A stretch of 64,000 bases of DNA from Crotalaria pallida. Its lineage: Eukaryota > Streptophyta > Magnoliopsida > Fabales > Fabaceae. The position numbers were made by a program, and so were the translations under genes. Numbering within the stretch: the first letter of the stretch is position 1; each line of letters opens with the position of its first letter. The stretch spans positions 75,733,290-75,797,289 of the forward strand of contig CM075649.1 in assembly GCA_037953625.1 (NCBI GenBank). Reading direction: 5' to 3'. The notes under the pieces were generated by a model. It saw only the letters and a list, made by a program, of their open reading frames with translations. It was not told where the DNA came from and did no database searches. Shown here piece by piece: positions 22,731-34,212 of the stretch.

Positions 22731-24700
22731 TTCCTCTCCAGGTTCGTTTGGATTTCACCCTTAGTTAATTCACACTACTTTGGGAATCTGACTGAGTAAC
22801 TCACAACAATAATAATGCAACTAGGATTCTGGGTTCAAGTGGGTAAATTTTTTTTATGGGGACCGTATCTTCAAGGAAGAGTAAATGTTTATTGTTTATT
22901 TGTTGATGGATTTAATAGCACTAGTAGTAGTAGTACAAGTTAGTAGAATTTGCAACTCTATGGTTTGCCTAGGCTTGAAAACTCACATTCAATTGTGTCT
23001 GCGGGAAGGGAGTAGGAATATGGAACAGCCAATGTTGTGCATATTGAGTCTATTCGGTCTACTACCTATTTTAGGCTTAAGATGCAGTGGTCACACTCTA
23101 CTCTCAACCAAATTTGTACTATAGCATTTGCATCATTAACATTTTGGAACATTTTAATCATATACAGAGAAATTTTGATGTCTTCCCTTTTATAAAAAAT
23201 AATATCTTACTTTTAAGTTCCTAATTTAGCAATTCTTATTGTTTTTCTTTGTTGCCATTTCAAAGTTTTATATTCGTTTGCCAAATCTTGTTGGTTGATA
23301 AAGAATTTGATTTTCCGCTTAAAGTTTGACATTCAAATTCTGTGAATAAATAGTTATGAATTTGTTTATCTTTCTATCTTAACTTGAACTAGTCTAAAGT
23401 CTAACATAATTTTGAACATCACGAGTTTGAGACAAAAAGGTTTTATATTCCTTTTGTTACAATTATATAGTCATCAATCAATAAATTATAAAGACTTGGC
23501 ACTTATGTCTAAACTCATACTTTAGCCTACCTTATTGACTTGGCACCCCCTCTGGGATCAGCGGGTAAAGGACGATGTTGGAAATCAATCTTTGACTGAA
23601 GAATGGTGTCCTAAATTTCCCCCTGCACCCTAACAATGGTGTCCTAATGTCCTTAACCTGGAAAAAGAAAATTTTTCGTTCTGTGTAGAACACAAGGCAA
23701 CCTCATACTAAAATCTGCATCGCATAGTTCAATTAGGCTTCTATATACACTTGCATAGCCCAAACATATTTTCTATGTTCCAAACAATTTCAGCAAAACA
23801 CATTTATTCAGAGAATAGTAACAAACCAAATAGTGGTGATGAAACTGGTAGTGAACGAACCATCAGAAAATCGCAAAAGCAAACAACTCTTTCCCACACC
23901 TGCACTCACCAAAAAAATGGTAAAAGGACATTACGCTTTTAATATATGATGACTTACCTAAAACAAATTGAACACAGAAAAAAATAAAATAAAATAAAAT
24001 AAAAATAAAAAAGAGAGAGATCTGTTCTGTTTTAAAACGTTTCTTTTTGGTTCTCTTATCTTTTTGCAATAAGTCTGCTGAATTGCATAGTTTTCTAAAT
24101 TATGATGCCTGATTTCAGCACTTGGTTAGATATGAGGTGTGGGTTCTTTTTTGTTGTTTAAATATTTAGATACTTTTGTGGTTGTTGATTAGGTTCTTTT
24201 CATTAATGAGCTGATATTAGTGTTTGGTGATCGTCTTTTTTTGCTGATTGTCCTTTTGGAAGGAGTTGCATAAGATCAATGTATTACATTTACATTTAAA
24301 TGCAACTGGACTTTTGCTTTTTGCTTTTTCTCTTTGCAATAATTCCTTGCTGTTTGTGTTTTTCACAATTTATGACAAGTTATTCATGCTGCTAACTTTT
24401 TCTTCCATTGTTTGCATTTCATGTGACAGATAATCAGTTGTTTAGGTTAGATGATGTGAGGATTGCCTAGTTGTTTTATAGAGGAAGCATTCTGAACTCT
24501 GCGACAAATAATCCTACTGAAGCAGGGCCTGTTGGTGACACAACAATGCTTTGGAAAATGGAAATATTCCTTTTTTCTTGTGAACTTCTGTTATATTTCT
24601 GTAGGACTTAGAAAATGGAAATATTCCTTTTTGCTTAACTATTATAGATTAGAGTTGCACATGTGTATAGAAAATGGAACTTGAGGAGAAACTGAGTGAC
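22731..24700. other. Interior of the composite element, unassigned
   Basis: Short frames occur (for example 22885-23124) but none matches a family I know. There is intron-like T-rich sequence and an A/T-rich simple stretch near 23978-24015. Confidence 0.35.
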
Positions 24701-24729
24701 TGAAACAGTGAGGACAGTGACACTAAATA

Positions 24730-24852
24730 TGCTATCCTCCATATCTTCACTGTCTCTGTCCAGAGAACATGTTTGGCATCCTTGAAACTCTTCACTGGCA
24801 AGTACTCAGGTTCTGAAGTAGACTCCTTTATCATCAGTAATGGACTCTCCAT
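24730..24852 (-). pseudogene. Captured fragment of a MATE/DTX transporter, first exon
   Basis: From ATG at 24852 the frame reads MESPLLMIKEST..., then FKDAKHVLWTETVKIWRIA. This is the signature N-terminus of plant MATE efflux carriers (acidic start, 'W-x-E-T-x-K-x-W-x-I-A' just before the first membrane helix). Homology stops right after WRIA, where transmembrane helix 1 should begin, and the frame ends soon after. It is therefore a host-gene fragment, as in Pack-MULEs. Confidence 0.65.
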
Positions 24853-26780
24853 CCTTGAAACTCTATTTTATAAATGAGTACATAATTAACCCATTCAGTT
24901 GTTGTTATAAACTTTGATATATAGACGCACATGGTTTTAGCATGCCCTATTATAATACAGCTTTTGCTTTGCTTTATTTGATTCAACACAAAAATCATTT
25001 CGAGAAAAGTGGGATTGATATGATTATTAGCTTGGTCCCATCAGAGGAATTATATCAAACTGTATTATACTTTATTAGTAAGTGACAAATGACAATTCCT
25101 TATGCTCTGTTATCGAGATCCCATGTTGATTAAGGAGCTGGTTCCTAGTTTTTGAGGTATGTTAAATCCAACCATTCACGTACTAGATAACAAATTTTGA
25201 GTGCCATATAACCCTCATTTTAGTTCGTTTTTGGTGTGAGTTAGAGTCAAACACTTCATTAATAAAATATTTAGTAAAGGAAATTAAATTTAGTAGATAT
25301 TTAAATAAAATCCAATTAATCTTAAATCTTTTTAAAAAGAATTTTGGTCAAAATGGAAAAAAAAAAAAAGGAGGAATTGATAGAGATAAGGTAGAAGTAA
25401 TAATATATTAATATTAACATGTACCATGTATTAAGAGTGCATTTTTGAATATCGATGGTTCCGCAAGGAATTCGAGAAAGAAAAAAAAGTGAAGAATCAA
25501 AACGGTTAAAATGTGCTAACAAAATGGAATGAAATTGTTGGTTGTTAAGAGGTTGGGTCTAACAAATTTTTGAATTTAGAATATTTTTTTTAATCAAAAT
25601 TGGATTGCACGTATCTAAAAAATCAAGACAAAAATCAAAACCAATCTTAATTCAAGACCAATCTTAAGTAAACGTTATATATCTAAAAAATTCAAACATA
25701 AATGAAAACCAATCTTAAATAAATGCAAATCTTAAAAAATCAAAATTAAATCTAAACCAATCTTAAAAAATCTAAACCACCAACTGTATTTTTCTCCATC
25801 TCCATATAACAACTTTATTGTTAGGTTTTTTTTTTTTTTTGTTATGTTGCCTATTTATATTTTTTTATTCTATATTTGAGCTCCATTATGAATATCAATC
25901 AAATCTTGTGCAGCGGCGGGATTTATCAATCAAAAAATAAAACTAATTTGTGCAGCGGCAGGATTTATTTGTTCTTATCGATCAAAGATAAAAGATAAAA
26001 GATAACTTTAACAAATTAAAATAACTTCAGCGGTGGAATGTCAAAAAATAAAAAATAAATAATTCAAAGAATAATATAATTTGTACCGGACCAAATAAAT
26101 ACACGAATCAATAAAAGATATTAAGAAAAGAATAATGGATCTACGTAGTAGATTTTAAGAAATAAATCAATAATAGATATACATACGTAGCAAGATTTAC
26201 GAAATAAAATATCATAACTTAAAAAAAAAATAATTTGAATAAAATCATAATGGATGTACATACCAACATTTAAAAATTAAAAGATCATAAATTTTAAAAA
26301 ATTGTATAGAATCAATACGATGAATTTGAATAAATTCATAATGGATCTACATAGCAAGATTTTAGAAATAACAGATCATTTCAGTGTATGAGCAAACCCA
26401 TGTAATGAATCTCTGTGGCCAGTGTCTCACCATTAATTGATTATAGTTCTTAGATGTAATAATATGTTATTAACCTCCAAGAACCCTTACTGTACACTTT
26501 TATAAACTAAGTTATGAGTCGGAGTAACCCTAACCCTAACCCTTATATTTAACACTTATTATATGAAATATTTCTTATTTATTTTATGGATAAATTGACA
26601 TTTTTATATATGATTAAATAAATTTGAACAGAAGCATAATCTCTTTGACTTTATCTTTTTGAGGATAATGATTAGTTTTTTTTTTTAACAAACTGAGGAT
26701 AATAATTTCACATTGAGGATAATGATTCCACATATAGTATATTTATTTAATTTCAATTTACAACTCACAACTCTTAGGGA
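24853..26780. other. AT-rich interior of the composite element
   Basis: I find no gene. A short telomere-like stretch (ACCCTAACCCTAACCC) lies near 26526-26543. Repeated 'AAATCATAATGGAT'-type phrases occur between 26100 and 26360. Confidence 0.4.
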
Positions 26781-26784
26781 AAAA

Positions 26785-27074
26785 GTTGGAATTTCAAATA
26801 TGACTACGAAAGGAAAAAAAGTTAATGGTAAAGGAAAAAGGACTCCCGAAGGAGAGAAGAAATCTTGTCGAACCAAAAAACGAACTCTCAAACAAATAAT
26901 TGATCTTTCTTCCAGTTATATTTTATTCAATAATTTTTTTGACCTTAATTTAATTATGTTATTTAAGTTTTATTTAACATGAATATCAATTTTTTTCACA
27001 GCGACAACAACATAAAAGACACGGCCTCTCATACACCAAAGCGAAAGAGTGATTCGCCCATAGACCAAAATAAG
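26785..27074 (+). pseudogene. Exon-like remnants, Lys-rich
   Basis: Two exon-like stretches encode basic, low-complexity peptide (KGKKVNGKGKRTPEGEKK; then TASHTPKRKSDSPIDQNK ending at an AAG|GTATTA donor). They lie upstream of and on the same strand as the remnants at 31012-31467, from which the nested MULE separates them, so they may be the 5' exons of the same interrupted gene. No domain is recognised. Confidence 0.3.
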
Positions 27075-27254
27075 GTATTACTATTTTTATTTTTTATTTT
27101 TTGTGAAAATATTATTTCCATGTTATACTTCCTCCATTCTATTTTATAACTCACTGTGTTAGGAGTTTGTACTCTAATTTGCTCATACACTGAGGCCATA
27201 CTTAATGGGAAAAAAAACATTTAACAAGATAATCTGTGGTCCATGGAAATTTAA

Positions 27255-27410
27255 TTTTTTAAACAATAATAGGTCTAAACCCATCCGGGGAGTATAATAT
27301 ACAATAATGACTATTCCTTGAAATATGATTATAAGCCCAGTGTTTTGTAACAAATATACTTTTTTAAACAATAATGGGTCTAAGCCCATCCGGGGAGTAT
27401 AATATACAAT
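27255..27410. repeat. Tandem duplication of about 105 bp, target of the nested MULE
   Basis: A unit containing CCATCCGGGGAGTATAATAT, TGACTATTCCTTGAAATATG and TTATAAGCCCAGTG is complete at 27255-27359 and begins again at 27360. The second copy is split by the MULE and resumes at 30892 (TGGCTATTCCTTAGAGTATG, TTATAAGCCCAGTGTC). Confidence 0.8.
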
Positions 27411-27985
27411 GGGGATTAGTCTGCAAACCCCACTGTTTATCCTACAAACCCCATTTTAATGGGAAAATGTCCAGTTTACCCTTACATATTAAAAAAAAAA
27501 GAAAAACTACAAACCCCAAAACCACAAACCCCAAACCACAAACCCCACTTCCCCACCACCTTTTCACCTTCTTTCACTCCAAGAAAACCCCATAACCCAT
27601 GCAACCTTTCATTCTCCATCAAAACCCCTCTCTTTCTATCTCTCTCTACTCTTTCTACTCTTTTCTAGAGCCAAAAAATCATTGAGGCATACATTTTGCT
27701 GACACCAACGTTCCTGAAGCAGTCCCAAGTTGTTTCATTGCACATTACAGAAGGTAACATACATCCCTGCCGTTTCACTTTTTATTTTTCGTTACTGTTT
27801 AAATTTCCGACTCGTTATTGTCGGAATCATCTACATTCCGATACGGGTGTATCAGAATTTTTTTTTCATATTTGTTAAGTTTATTTTCGATAAAGTGATG
27901 TCTGAAAATTTACATTTCCGAAATATATGTCTCGGAATTATTTTTTATTTAGTATATTTTTTTATGTTACTGTAGTTACGCTATC

Positions 27986-29017
27986 ATGGATGGTGCAATG
28001 GATGATGATAAGTTTAATCATCTTCAATTAGAAGTTGTTGACTTCCCTGACCATGGGTATGCTTTTCACTATGATAAACCCTTTGCAACTCGTGACGAGT
28101 TGGTGAATTTTGTTAAGGAGGTTGGAAGAGGACAAGGATTTTTGTTGAAGATTGCAAGGTCTGATTTTGGAACAAGAGATAGGGTTATCTTGAGTTGTGA
28201 AAGGGCCGGTGTATTTTTTCCTAATAAGATATCGAAAGGGAAGAACATAACGGGTTCCAAGAAATGCAATTGTCCATTCATCATTTACGCTAAGCCGACT
28301 GAAAAAGGGGGACCATGGGGACTAGATGTAAAATGTGGAAAACACAACCATCCTCCCTATTATTCACTTTTGGGACATGGGACTGCTAGCTCTCTTAATC
28401 AAGAAGAAAAAGCTTTTGTTCAAGATCTCACAAAAAGTGGTGTGAAGGCAAAGAGGGTCATGACAACGTTGAAGGATCGACATCCGAAAAATGTCTCCAC
28501 AATTCGCAACATTTACAATGAACGGAAGCGTTATCGATTGAATATTCGAATGCCTAGGACAGAGATGCAGCATCTTTTGAAGCTATTAAACGATTACGGT
28601 TACGATACTTGGCATACCACATGTGAAGGCAACGTGGTGGAGAATATGTTCTTTGCACACCCAACCTCCATAAAATTGCTGCGTAATTTCAGTATTGTAT
28701 TGGCCATAGATTCCACATACAAAACCAATAGATACAAGATGCCCTTGATCGAGATTGTCGGGCAGACTTCCACTTGGAAGACATTTACAGTTGCCTTTTG
28801 TTTCACCTCAGATGAGAGAAAAGAAACATATGTGTGGGTACTAGAGAGGGTGCGAAATCTGATTCGAAGGCCTAGTGATTATCCAAAAGTCATAGTCACA
28901 GACATGGATGGTGCACTAGTTGGAGCTGTAGAAGATGTTTTTCCCGGTGCAGCACATTTATTGTGTCAATACCACATAAAGTGTAATGTCAGAGGAAGGT
29001 GCAAGGCGTACTTTTGA
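27986..29017 (+). pseudogene. MULE transposase, C-terminally truncated
   Basis: A 343-codon frame. Residues 25-123 form a FAR1/WRKY-GCM1-like DNA-binding zinc region (KCNCPFIIYAK at 93-103; KCGKHNHPP at 117-124). Residues 235-335 are the MULE transposase core with the first catalytic Asp in LAIDSTYKTN (D242), the second in VIVTDMDGAL (D306 or D308) and CQYH (327-330). The third acidic residue and the SWIM zinc finger are missing: the frame stops at 29015-29017 and homology fades by about 29130, where the opposite-strand ORF begins. Family members are usually about twice as long. It cannot be an active transposase as it stands. Confidence 0.85.
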
Positions 29018-29075
29018 GACCTTGACAAGGAGAAGTTAATAATGGAAGGTTTTGAAAATGTTGTTCATTGTAGGT

Positions 29076-29831
29076 TCATTGAAAATTACCAAGATTGTGT
29101 TGACATATATCACGAGCGACATGGTTTGCATATGATCTAAGCAAAGTCATGTCTTGAGGATCAGGAATCTCCTCTTGCTCCTCTTCTTCTTCAGAGCTGG
29201 AATCATCACCATTTCCTTGACCCTCGTCGGCTGAATCATGCACATCATCCTGACCCTCATCGCCTGAATCATCATGATCATCATTATGCTCACCGTCCTC
29301 GTCAGCATTCGGGTTTGAAGAAGAAGCTGGGGCTTCCGCAACTGTAGTTTGAGGTACCGGATGTGATGGATCAGCAGCAACGGAAGTAACAGGTGGTGTT
29401 GATGGTGGAGGCGATGCCTCGATAGGGTGAGATACATTGAGCGGTTGCGGTGTCACTTTAGGTGATGTTTGTGCTTGAGGTTCACCTTTGGGTGTTACTT
29501 GAGGTTGATGTTCCGGGGTCGCTTTACGTGAGGTTTGCACTTGAGGTTCAGTTTCCGGGGCCGCTTGAGGTGATATTTGCGGGGCCAGTTGAGATGTTGT
29601 TTGCACTTGAGGTTCAGGTTCCGGGGCCACCTGAGATGATGTTTGCATTTGAGGTTGAGGCTCCGGGTCCGCTTGAGATGATGTTCCAATTGGATTACGC
29701 GTCGCGGCCTTTTCCCTCCTATTCGATGCAGTGGGTCGTCTCCTCTTCTCCTCTTCTTCTGCCTCTTTTCGTGTACGTTCTGCTTCTTGTTCTGCTCGCA
29801 CAGTTTCAGCTGTACGTTTCGTTCTAGCCAT
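29076..29831 (-). CDS. Plant-mobile-domain-type protein, N-terminal half only
   Basis: The 251-aa frame starts MARTKRTAETVRAEQEAERT (charged helix), followed by about ten degenerate repeats of roughly 9-13 residues (PEPQVQTSSQ-like, residues 45-130), a Pro/Ser stretch, an acidic tract (about 170-225) and then DMTLLRSYANHVARDI, which resembles the entry to the PMD fold of MAIN-like proteins ('LLxSFxxHVAxxIW'). The PMD itself is cut off at 29076, where it runs into the tail of the convergent transposase. PMD genes are known passengers of plant transposons. A functional product is unlikely. Confidence 0.5.
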   Translation of the reverse strand: MARTKRTAETVRAEQEAERTRKEAEEEEKRRRPTASNRREKAATRNPIGTSSQADPEPQPQMQTSSQVAPEPEPQVQTTSQLAPQISPQAAPETEPQVQTSRKATPEHQPQVTPKGEPQAQTSPKVTPQPLNVSHPIEASPPPSTPPVTSVAADPSHPVPQTTVAEAPASSSNPNADEDGEHNDDHDDSGDEGQDDVHDSADEGQGNGDDSSSEEEEEQEEIPDPQDMTLLRSYANHVARDICQHNLGNFQ

Positions 29832-30882
29832 ATCTGAAATTTCAAGCCAATTAAAAGAGGTTTAAGTTATGGACAAAAGCAATATACATACATTCAGAGG
29901 CCATACTAACTTATAAAGATCATAAAGGACCAAAATAAGTCAAATTAAGCATGGAGATGAACACAAGATTGCATTAAGCATTAAGAAAATGGAACCAGTG
30001 GTGCAGGGGAAGCTAGTAATCAGAGCTTCATGTGAATGGTCACACATGTTTTGAACAAAGAATTGAAGAAAATCTGGAAGGATTCATAGGACCAGAGATG
30101 ACAGTGAAAAGCGTGAAAATGGAATGGTGGAATATGGATGTTAAAGCTGCATTTATGATACAATCACTGTGTACAAGTGTTAATTTACTTGGTTCAGTCG
30201 CTCAACAACCTAGTTTATGAAGATCACTATGTAGAAATAGTGTTAATGTACCTGTGATATATATGTAACGTATTACAACACTAACTTATGAAGATCATAA
30301 AGGACCAAAATATTTAGTTTCATTGTTAAAGTGTGAATCAAAAGAATGAGTAGCAGAGAAGCAAAATAACAACATTAATGAGAGGAAAATTCGAAAACCA
30401 GAGAAGCAGAGAAATAACAAATGAGTAGCAACTGACACTACTGACACAAGAACCAGAGAAGAAAAAAACAACACCCAAGAGAAGAAAATTCGAAAACCCT
30501 AACATAAAGAAGAAAACAAAATAGAATGAAGAACAAGAGAGAAGAATGAAAACAATATAGGAAGAAGAACAAATGAAACCCAACACAAAAGCAACCAAAA
30601 AACAGAGAACAAGGTCTCACCTTTACACACGAAAACGCGTTGGAGGAGGAAACGGCGGTGGAGGCGGTGGTGGATGCGGCGGCGATCGCAAGCGGTGGAA
30701 GTTGGTGGAGAAGGTTGGGGAAGGGAATATGAAAGGTTGGGGAAGGGAATATGAGGTTGGGGTTTGTGGTTTCAGGAGTTATAGAATTGAAATGAAGGGA
30801 AGTTATAACAAGGGTAATTTTGGAATATTTAGAAAAATTGGGGTTTGTAGGATAAACACTGGGGGTTTGTAGACTAAACCCC
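29832..30882. other. 5' side of the PMD ORF and right end of the nested MULE
   Basis: No further coding region is credible. A GGCGGTGGAGGCGGTGG stretch near 30650-30690 and repeated GGGAAGGGAATATGA near 30717-30752 lie inside the right terminal region. Confidence 0.5.
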
Positions 30883-31011
30883 ATATACAATAATGGCTAT
30901 TCCTTAGAGTATGATTATAAGCCCAGTGTCATTCCAAAGGCAAGTAATTTCATAATTAGTTATTACTTAAGTATTAATATTCATCTAACTTATTTAAAAT
31001 TCGAAATTGTA

Positions 31012-31467
31012 GTGGGTGCCTTTGCTATGTGAGATTCCACCATCGATGATCATCAATGAGATTGACGGGGTTGTTATCTCCTACATTTTTGGAAAAGATA
31101 AAAACAATGAAACAAATGGGTTAGTGTATCATTGTCCTTCTCTTTTGGAACAAAATAAATAAGATTGTTTTAACTTATATTTTTTAATTTTTTTTTAGGA
31201 AAGAAATTCTTTCTAGAGCGAAGACAACATATTATTATGATAGAGACACCTTAAAAACCCTTCTTCCCGGAACCGAAGTTAAAGATGATGTACAATACTT
31301 TTCCTTTTTATGTTTAACTATTAATTTTTGTAATCATATAAAACTCTAAATACAAGCTCGCTCAATCTGTGTAAATTGTACAGGTCATTAACATGATAGC
31401 TAGCATGATGACTTATAAGGAGTCTTTGAAGGAACTTTGGTTTTTCACAACACACCTCGCAGTATAA
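31012..31467 (+). pseudogene. Three-exon gene remnant, possibly Ulp1/C48-peptidase-like
   Basis: Exons 31012-31119, 31199-31289 and 31384-31467 join in frame through GT-AG junctions: WVPLLCEIPPSMIINEIDG..., then SRAKTTYYYDRDTLKTLLPG, then EVKDDVINMIASMMTYKES. The wording resembles the region before the catalytic domain of transposon-borne Ulp1-like cysteine proteases of plants, but no catalytic His/Asp/Cys is present. After the third exon the frame ends quickly at TAA. The family call is tentative; the splicing coherence is what the sequence shows. Confidence 0.4.
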
Positions 31468-32055
31468 ATTTGTTCCCTTCTTCTCCCATAACTCTTCCAG
31501 CCACCGCAGCCACCGCATCGCACCGGCGCCTCTCTCCGATCCGGCTCTGTTCTCTCTCCAGTCTCCCTCCGTCCTTCGTTCTCCCTTCGGCTGCTCTGTT
31601 CGTTCTCCCTCCGCCCATCTGTTCTGTTCTCCCTCCTCTCTCCTCCCTCCACCATATCTGCTAGTATCTCTCCCTCAATTTCATTATTTGCTTTACTATT
31701 AATTAGAAATAAGATTCAAGCTCATTATATTATTGTTCTTCTGTTGTTGTACTTGTCGTATGTAAATATAAAAAGGGGCAAACAAATATGCCTTGGGTAT
31801 AAGTAATTATTCTTTAAGATAAAGTTTGATACATGTTATATGTTAATATCCTCGTGCTATTGTCCTGATTCTGTTTTGCCTTGAATTTTTTTGCTTAATT
31901 GAAATTTGATTCTGTTTGGAATGCATTGTTTACTTAATTGAAACTGCCTTCACCTTTTTGAAATTGCCTTGACCTTTTTTTCTTATGTTGGTTTACGCTG
32001 CTTCCAGGCCCAGGTTCATCAAAACTGTATCAGCAAGTTATTTTTGGCTTGTTTA
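31468..32055. other. CT-rich leader-like sequence and intron-like DNA
   Basis: 31490-31680 is strongly pyrimidine-rich (TTCTCTCTCC, CCTCCCTCC) and resembles a 5' leader, similar in style to the long terminal inverted repeats. No ORF of substance follows. Confidence 0.35.
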
Positions 32056-32136
32056 GACATACTTCCTCAAGAGTTGTTAAAGAAGTGTATTCCATATGCC
32101 AAGATGAATGTGTTTCCAAGGTTACAGAAGCTAGCA
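32056..32136 (+). pseudogene. Captured MCM2 fragment
   Basis: Twenty-seven codons read DILPQELLKKCIPYAK, then MNVFPRLQKLA. This matches the C-terminal part of the MCM2 replicative helicase subunit of plants (the 'ILPQxLLKKYLTYAK...VFPKL' segment). It is a single short piece with no neighbouring MCM2 exons, so it is best read as a transduplicated host-gene fragment. Confidence 0.65.
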
Positions 32137-32494
32137 GGGGTGTAATATATAAGGGTTTTGATGGGTTCATGGTTGTAAAGGGGGTATATTGGGTTAATTA
32201 TCCAATCTGTTGTAAAAGTGAGATGACAATAATGTTTTCTTCATAGCATGTATTTTATTACTTCCAATAATTCAAATTTATTTAAACTGTTGTGACTTTT
32301 ATCTATTGTTTTTGTTTTTATTTTGTGATATGTGATGGAAGGCACAAAACCAAACCAAACTTTCATTAACATGCTGATATGCAACAAGGCACAAATTTAA
32401 TTATCATAAGGCAGCATTGCATACACATCCAAAAGGTTAAACAATTTGGTGCTATACCATTGGTACTTTAATATTGGTGCTATGATATTGGTTT

Positions 32495-32703
32495 TGCAGT
32501 GTCATTGGTGTGAATGTAACTAGCAGGTTAGGAAAATTGTATCAGTCATATTGCTTCAAATATGGACACAAATGCATTTGGCCTTATTACCCTTCTTGGT
32601 GTTGTTCTTTGTTGTTCTAATCTTGGTGCTCTTCTTTGTTGTTATAATCTTGGCTATGCAGTGCAATTGGTGTGAATGTAACTAGCAGGTTAGGGAAATC
32701 ATG
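32495..32703. repeat. Direct duplication of about 163 bp
   Basis: ATTGGTGTGAATGTAACTAG followed by CAGGTTAGG occurs at about 32502 and again at about 32665. The intervening stretch repeats 'CTTGGTG...TTCTTTGTTGTT' phrases. Confidence 0.6.
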
Positions 32704-32723
32704 CCAGCCTTATTACTCTGTCA

Positions 32724-32831
32724 CTGGCTCACAACAACGTATTCTGCTATATCCACTTGGAACTTTGATTTGTTCAGTTTCTTCATCACCTCACTTCTGG
32801 GATTCACCAAAACAAGCTGCGCAAGTACGAG
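32724..32831 (-). pseudogene. Captured sulfate-transporter (SULTR) STAS-domain fragment
   Basis: The minus strand carries an acceptor-like CTTGCGCAG followed by LVLVNPRSEVMKKLNKSKF. This is the conserved STAS-domain exon of group 3 sulfate transporters ('LVLANPGSEVMKKLxKSKF'). The reading then diverges (QVDIAEYVVVSQ, stop). It is on the opposite strand to the MCM2 piece, so the two were acquired separately. Confidence 0.65.
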
Positions 32832-34212
32832 GGGAAGATTTAGAAGAAAAAAAATTAAGCATTCTAAAATTGAAGTGTTGATAAATAAGTAAATAATTAG
32901 CATATAGCAACTGAACCCTTTTTCTGTGTAGGCCTCTGAACTCTCACCATCCGATATACCGTTAAACATGTACCTATGGAGTGGAGTGGGCATACAGAGA
33001 TTGCAAAAAGAAGGCCAGGTTGGCAGAAGGACTAGCTTGATAAATATAAGTGAACTTCTTGGAAAGCCATACTTATCATGCGAGTCACCAAAATTTCATG
33101 ATAAATACTAAACAGTGGTTGTTAATAACTAAATAATGGGAAACAAGCACCTTCAATTTACAGATGATGGTGACTTAGTTGATAAACTAAATCTAAAAAG
33201 TTTAGTTTGGCAATTTAATTCATACTTAACTAATAAAGAGACATGTACCTGCAAAATATATTCACATTCACCAATCTGAATATAACAGAATTACAAGTAC
33301 TTTGTTACATGCATTGAGAAAACACAAGGGAAGCATACCATAGGAACAGTATGAGTGGTCCTTTCTATGTGACTTCCTGTTGCAAATTTGCAACCACGCA
33401 TACAAGCACAATTTGGTAAGTGGTAACCAGTTTAATCATCATCTTTGTAATCAACCATGGGTTGTGACCTAATTAATTAATTAATTAATTGATGAAAATA
33501 GGGTTCCCAATTAATCATGCTTTATTGTAACTAAGAACATGAACTTACATCAAAAGGGCAGTTCCCGCCCTAAATACAGAGAAGCCGTATCCAGAAAAGG
33601 TTCATGCTCTATTGTAACTAAGAGCATGAACTTACATCAAAAGTTCCTTTCAGGCCACGCACATAACTAAAACAATGCCTTGCATAAACTCCATAAATTT
33701 CACAAATTAATCATCATGAGTCAAATATGACATAGCTGAACCCCAAACTCAACAATGAGCATCTAAATCCCTAAAGCTTACCGAAAAAGATGAATATTCG
33801 AGAAATTAAGCAATTATTACAGTCCCACACAACTCAAATTCATCCCTCTACATAGATAAAACATATGGTGCTGAATCAAACATCTCACATCACATTCACA
33901 ATGCAAGCAAAGTGAAAATGGTTCAAAAGCATAACTAGGTAGATTCAAAAGCATATAAAATCATAAACACAGAATTTCAATTAAAATGAGAAAAGAAAAA
34001 GGGGTTTCGATCAAAATAAAATGGGAAAGACCAAACTAGTTGAAAAGCAATATGTATCTGAACCTTGTAACCTCCTCACGATCTTATACTTGTGCTCTAA
34101 GAGAAATATGTGTTTATCAGAAATTGGACAATACATCAAATTAGAACTTACATTCTGTGTGAACATTGCTTAACTTACCAGGAAAGATCCCTTAGCTTGG
34201 CAAATGATTGGT
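32832..34212. other. Interior of the composite element, unassigned
   Basis: I find no gene. A direct repeat 'ATTGTAACTAAGARCATGAA' plus CTTACATCAAAAG occurs at about 33525 and 33613; (TTAA)n-like sequence lies at 33472-33488. Confidence 0.35.

Larger units (their letters stand above)
27411..30882 (+). mobile_element. Nested Mutator-like element, 3.5 kb
   Basis: The terminal inverted repeats (GGGGATTAGTCTGCAAACCC at left, GGGGTTTAGTCTACAAACCC inverted at right, then TGTTTATCCTACAAACCCC) are flanked by a perfect 9-bp TSD, ATATACAAT (27402-27410 and 30883-30891), the Mutator signature. It carries a MULE transposase on the plus strand and a plant-mobile-domain-type ORF on the minus strand, converging and both truncated at their junction near 29060-29130. 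Confidence 0.9.

Noticed and set aside
26526..26543. Telomere-like repeats (CCCTAA)
   Set aside because: Only about three units in AT-rich DNA; too short to call an interstitial telomere.
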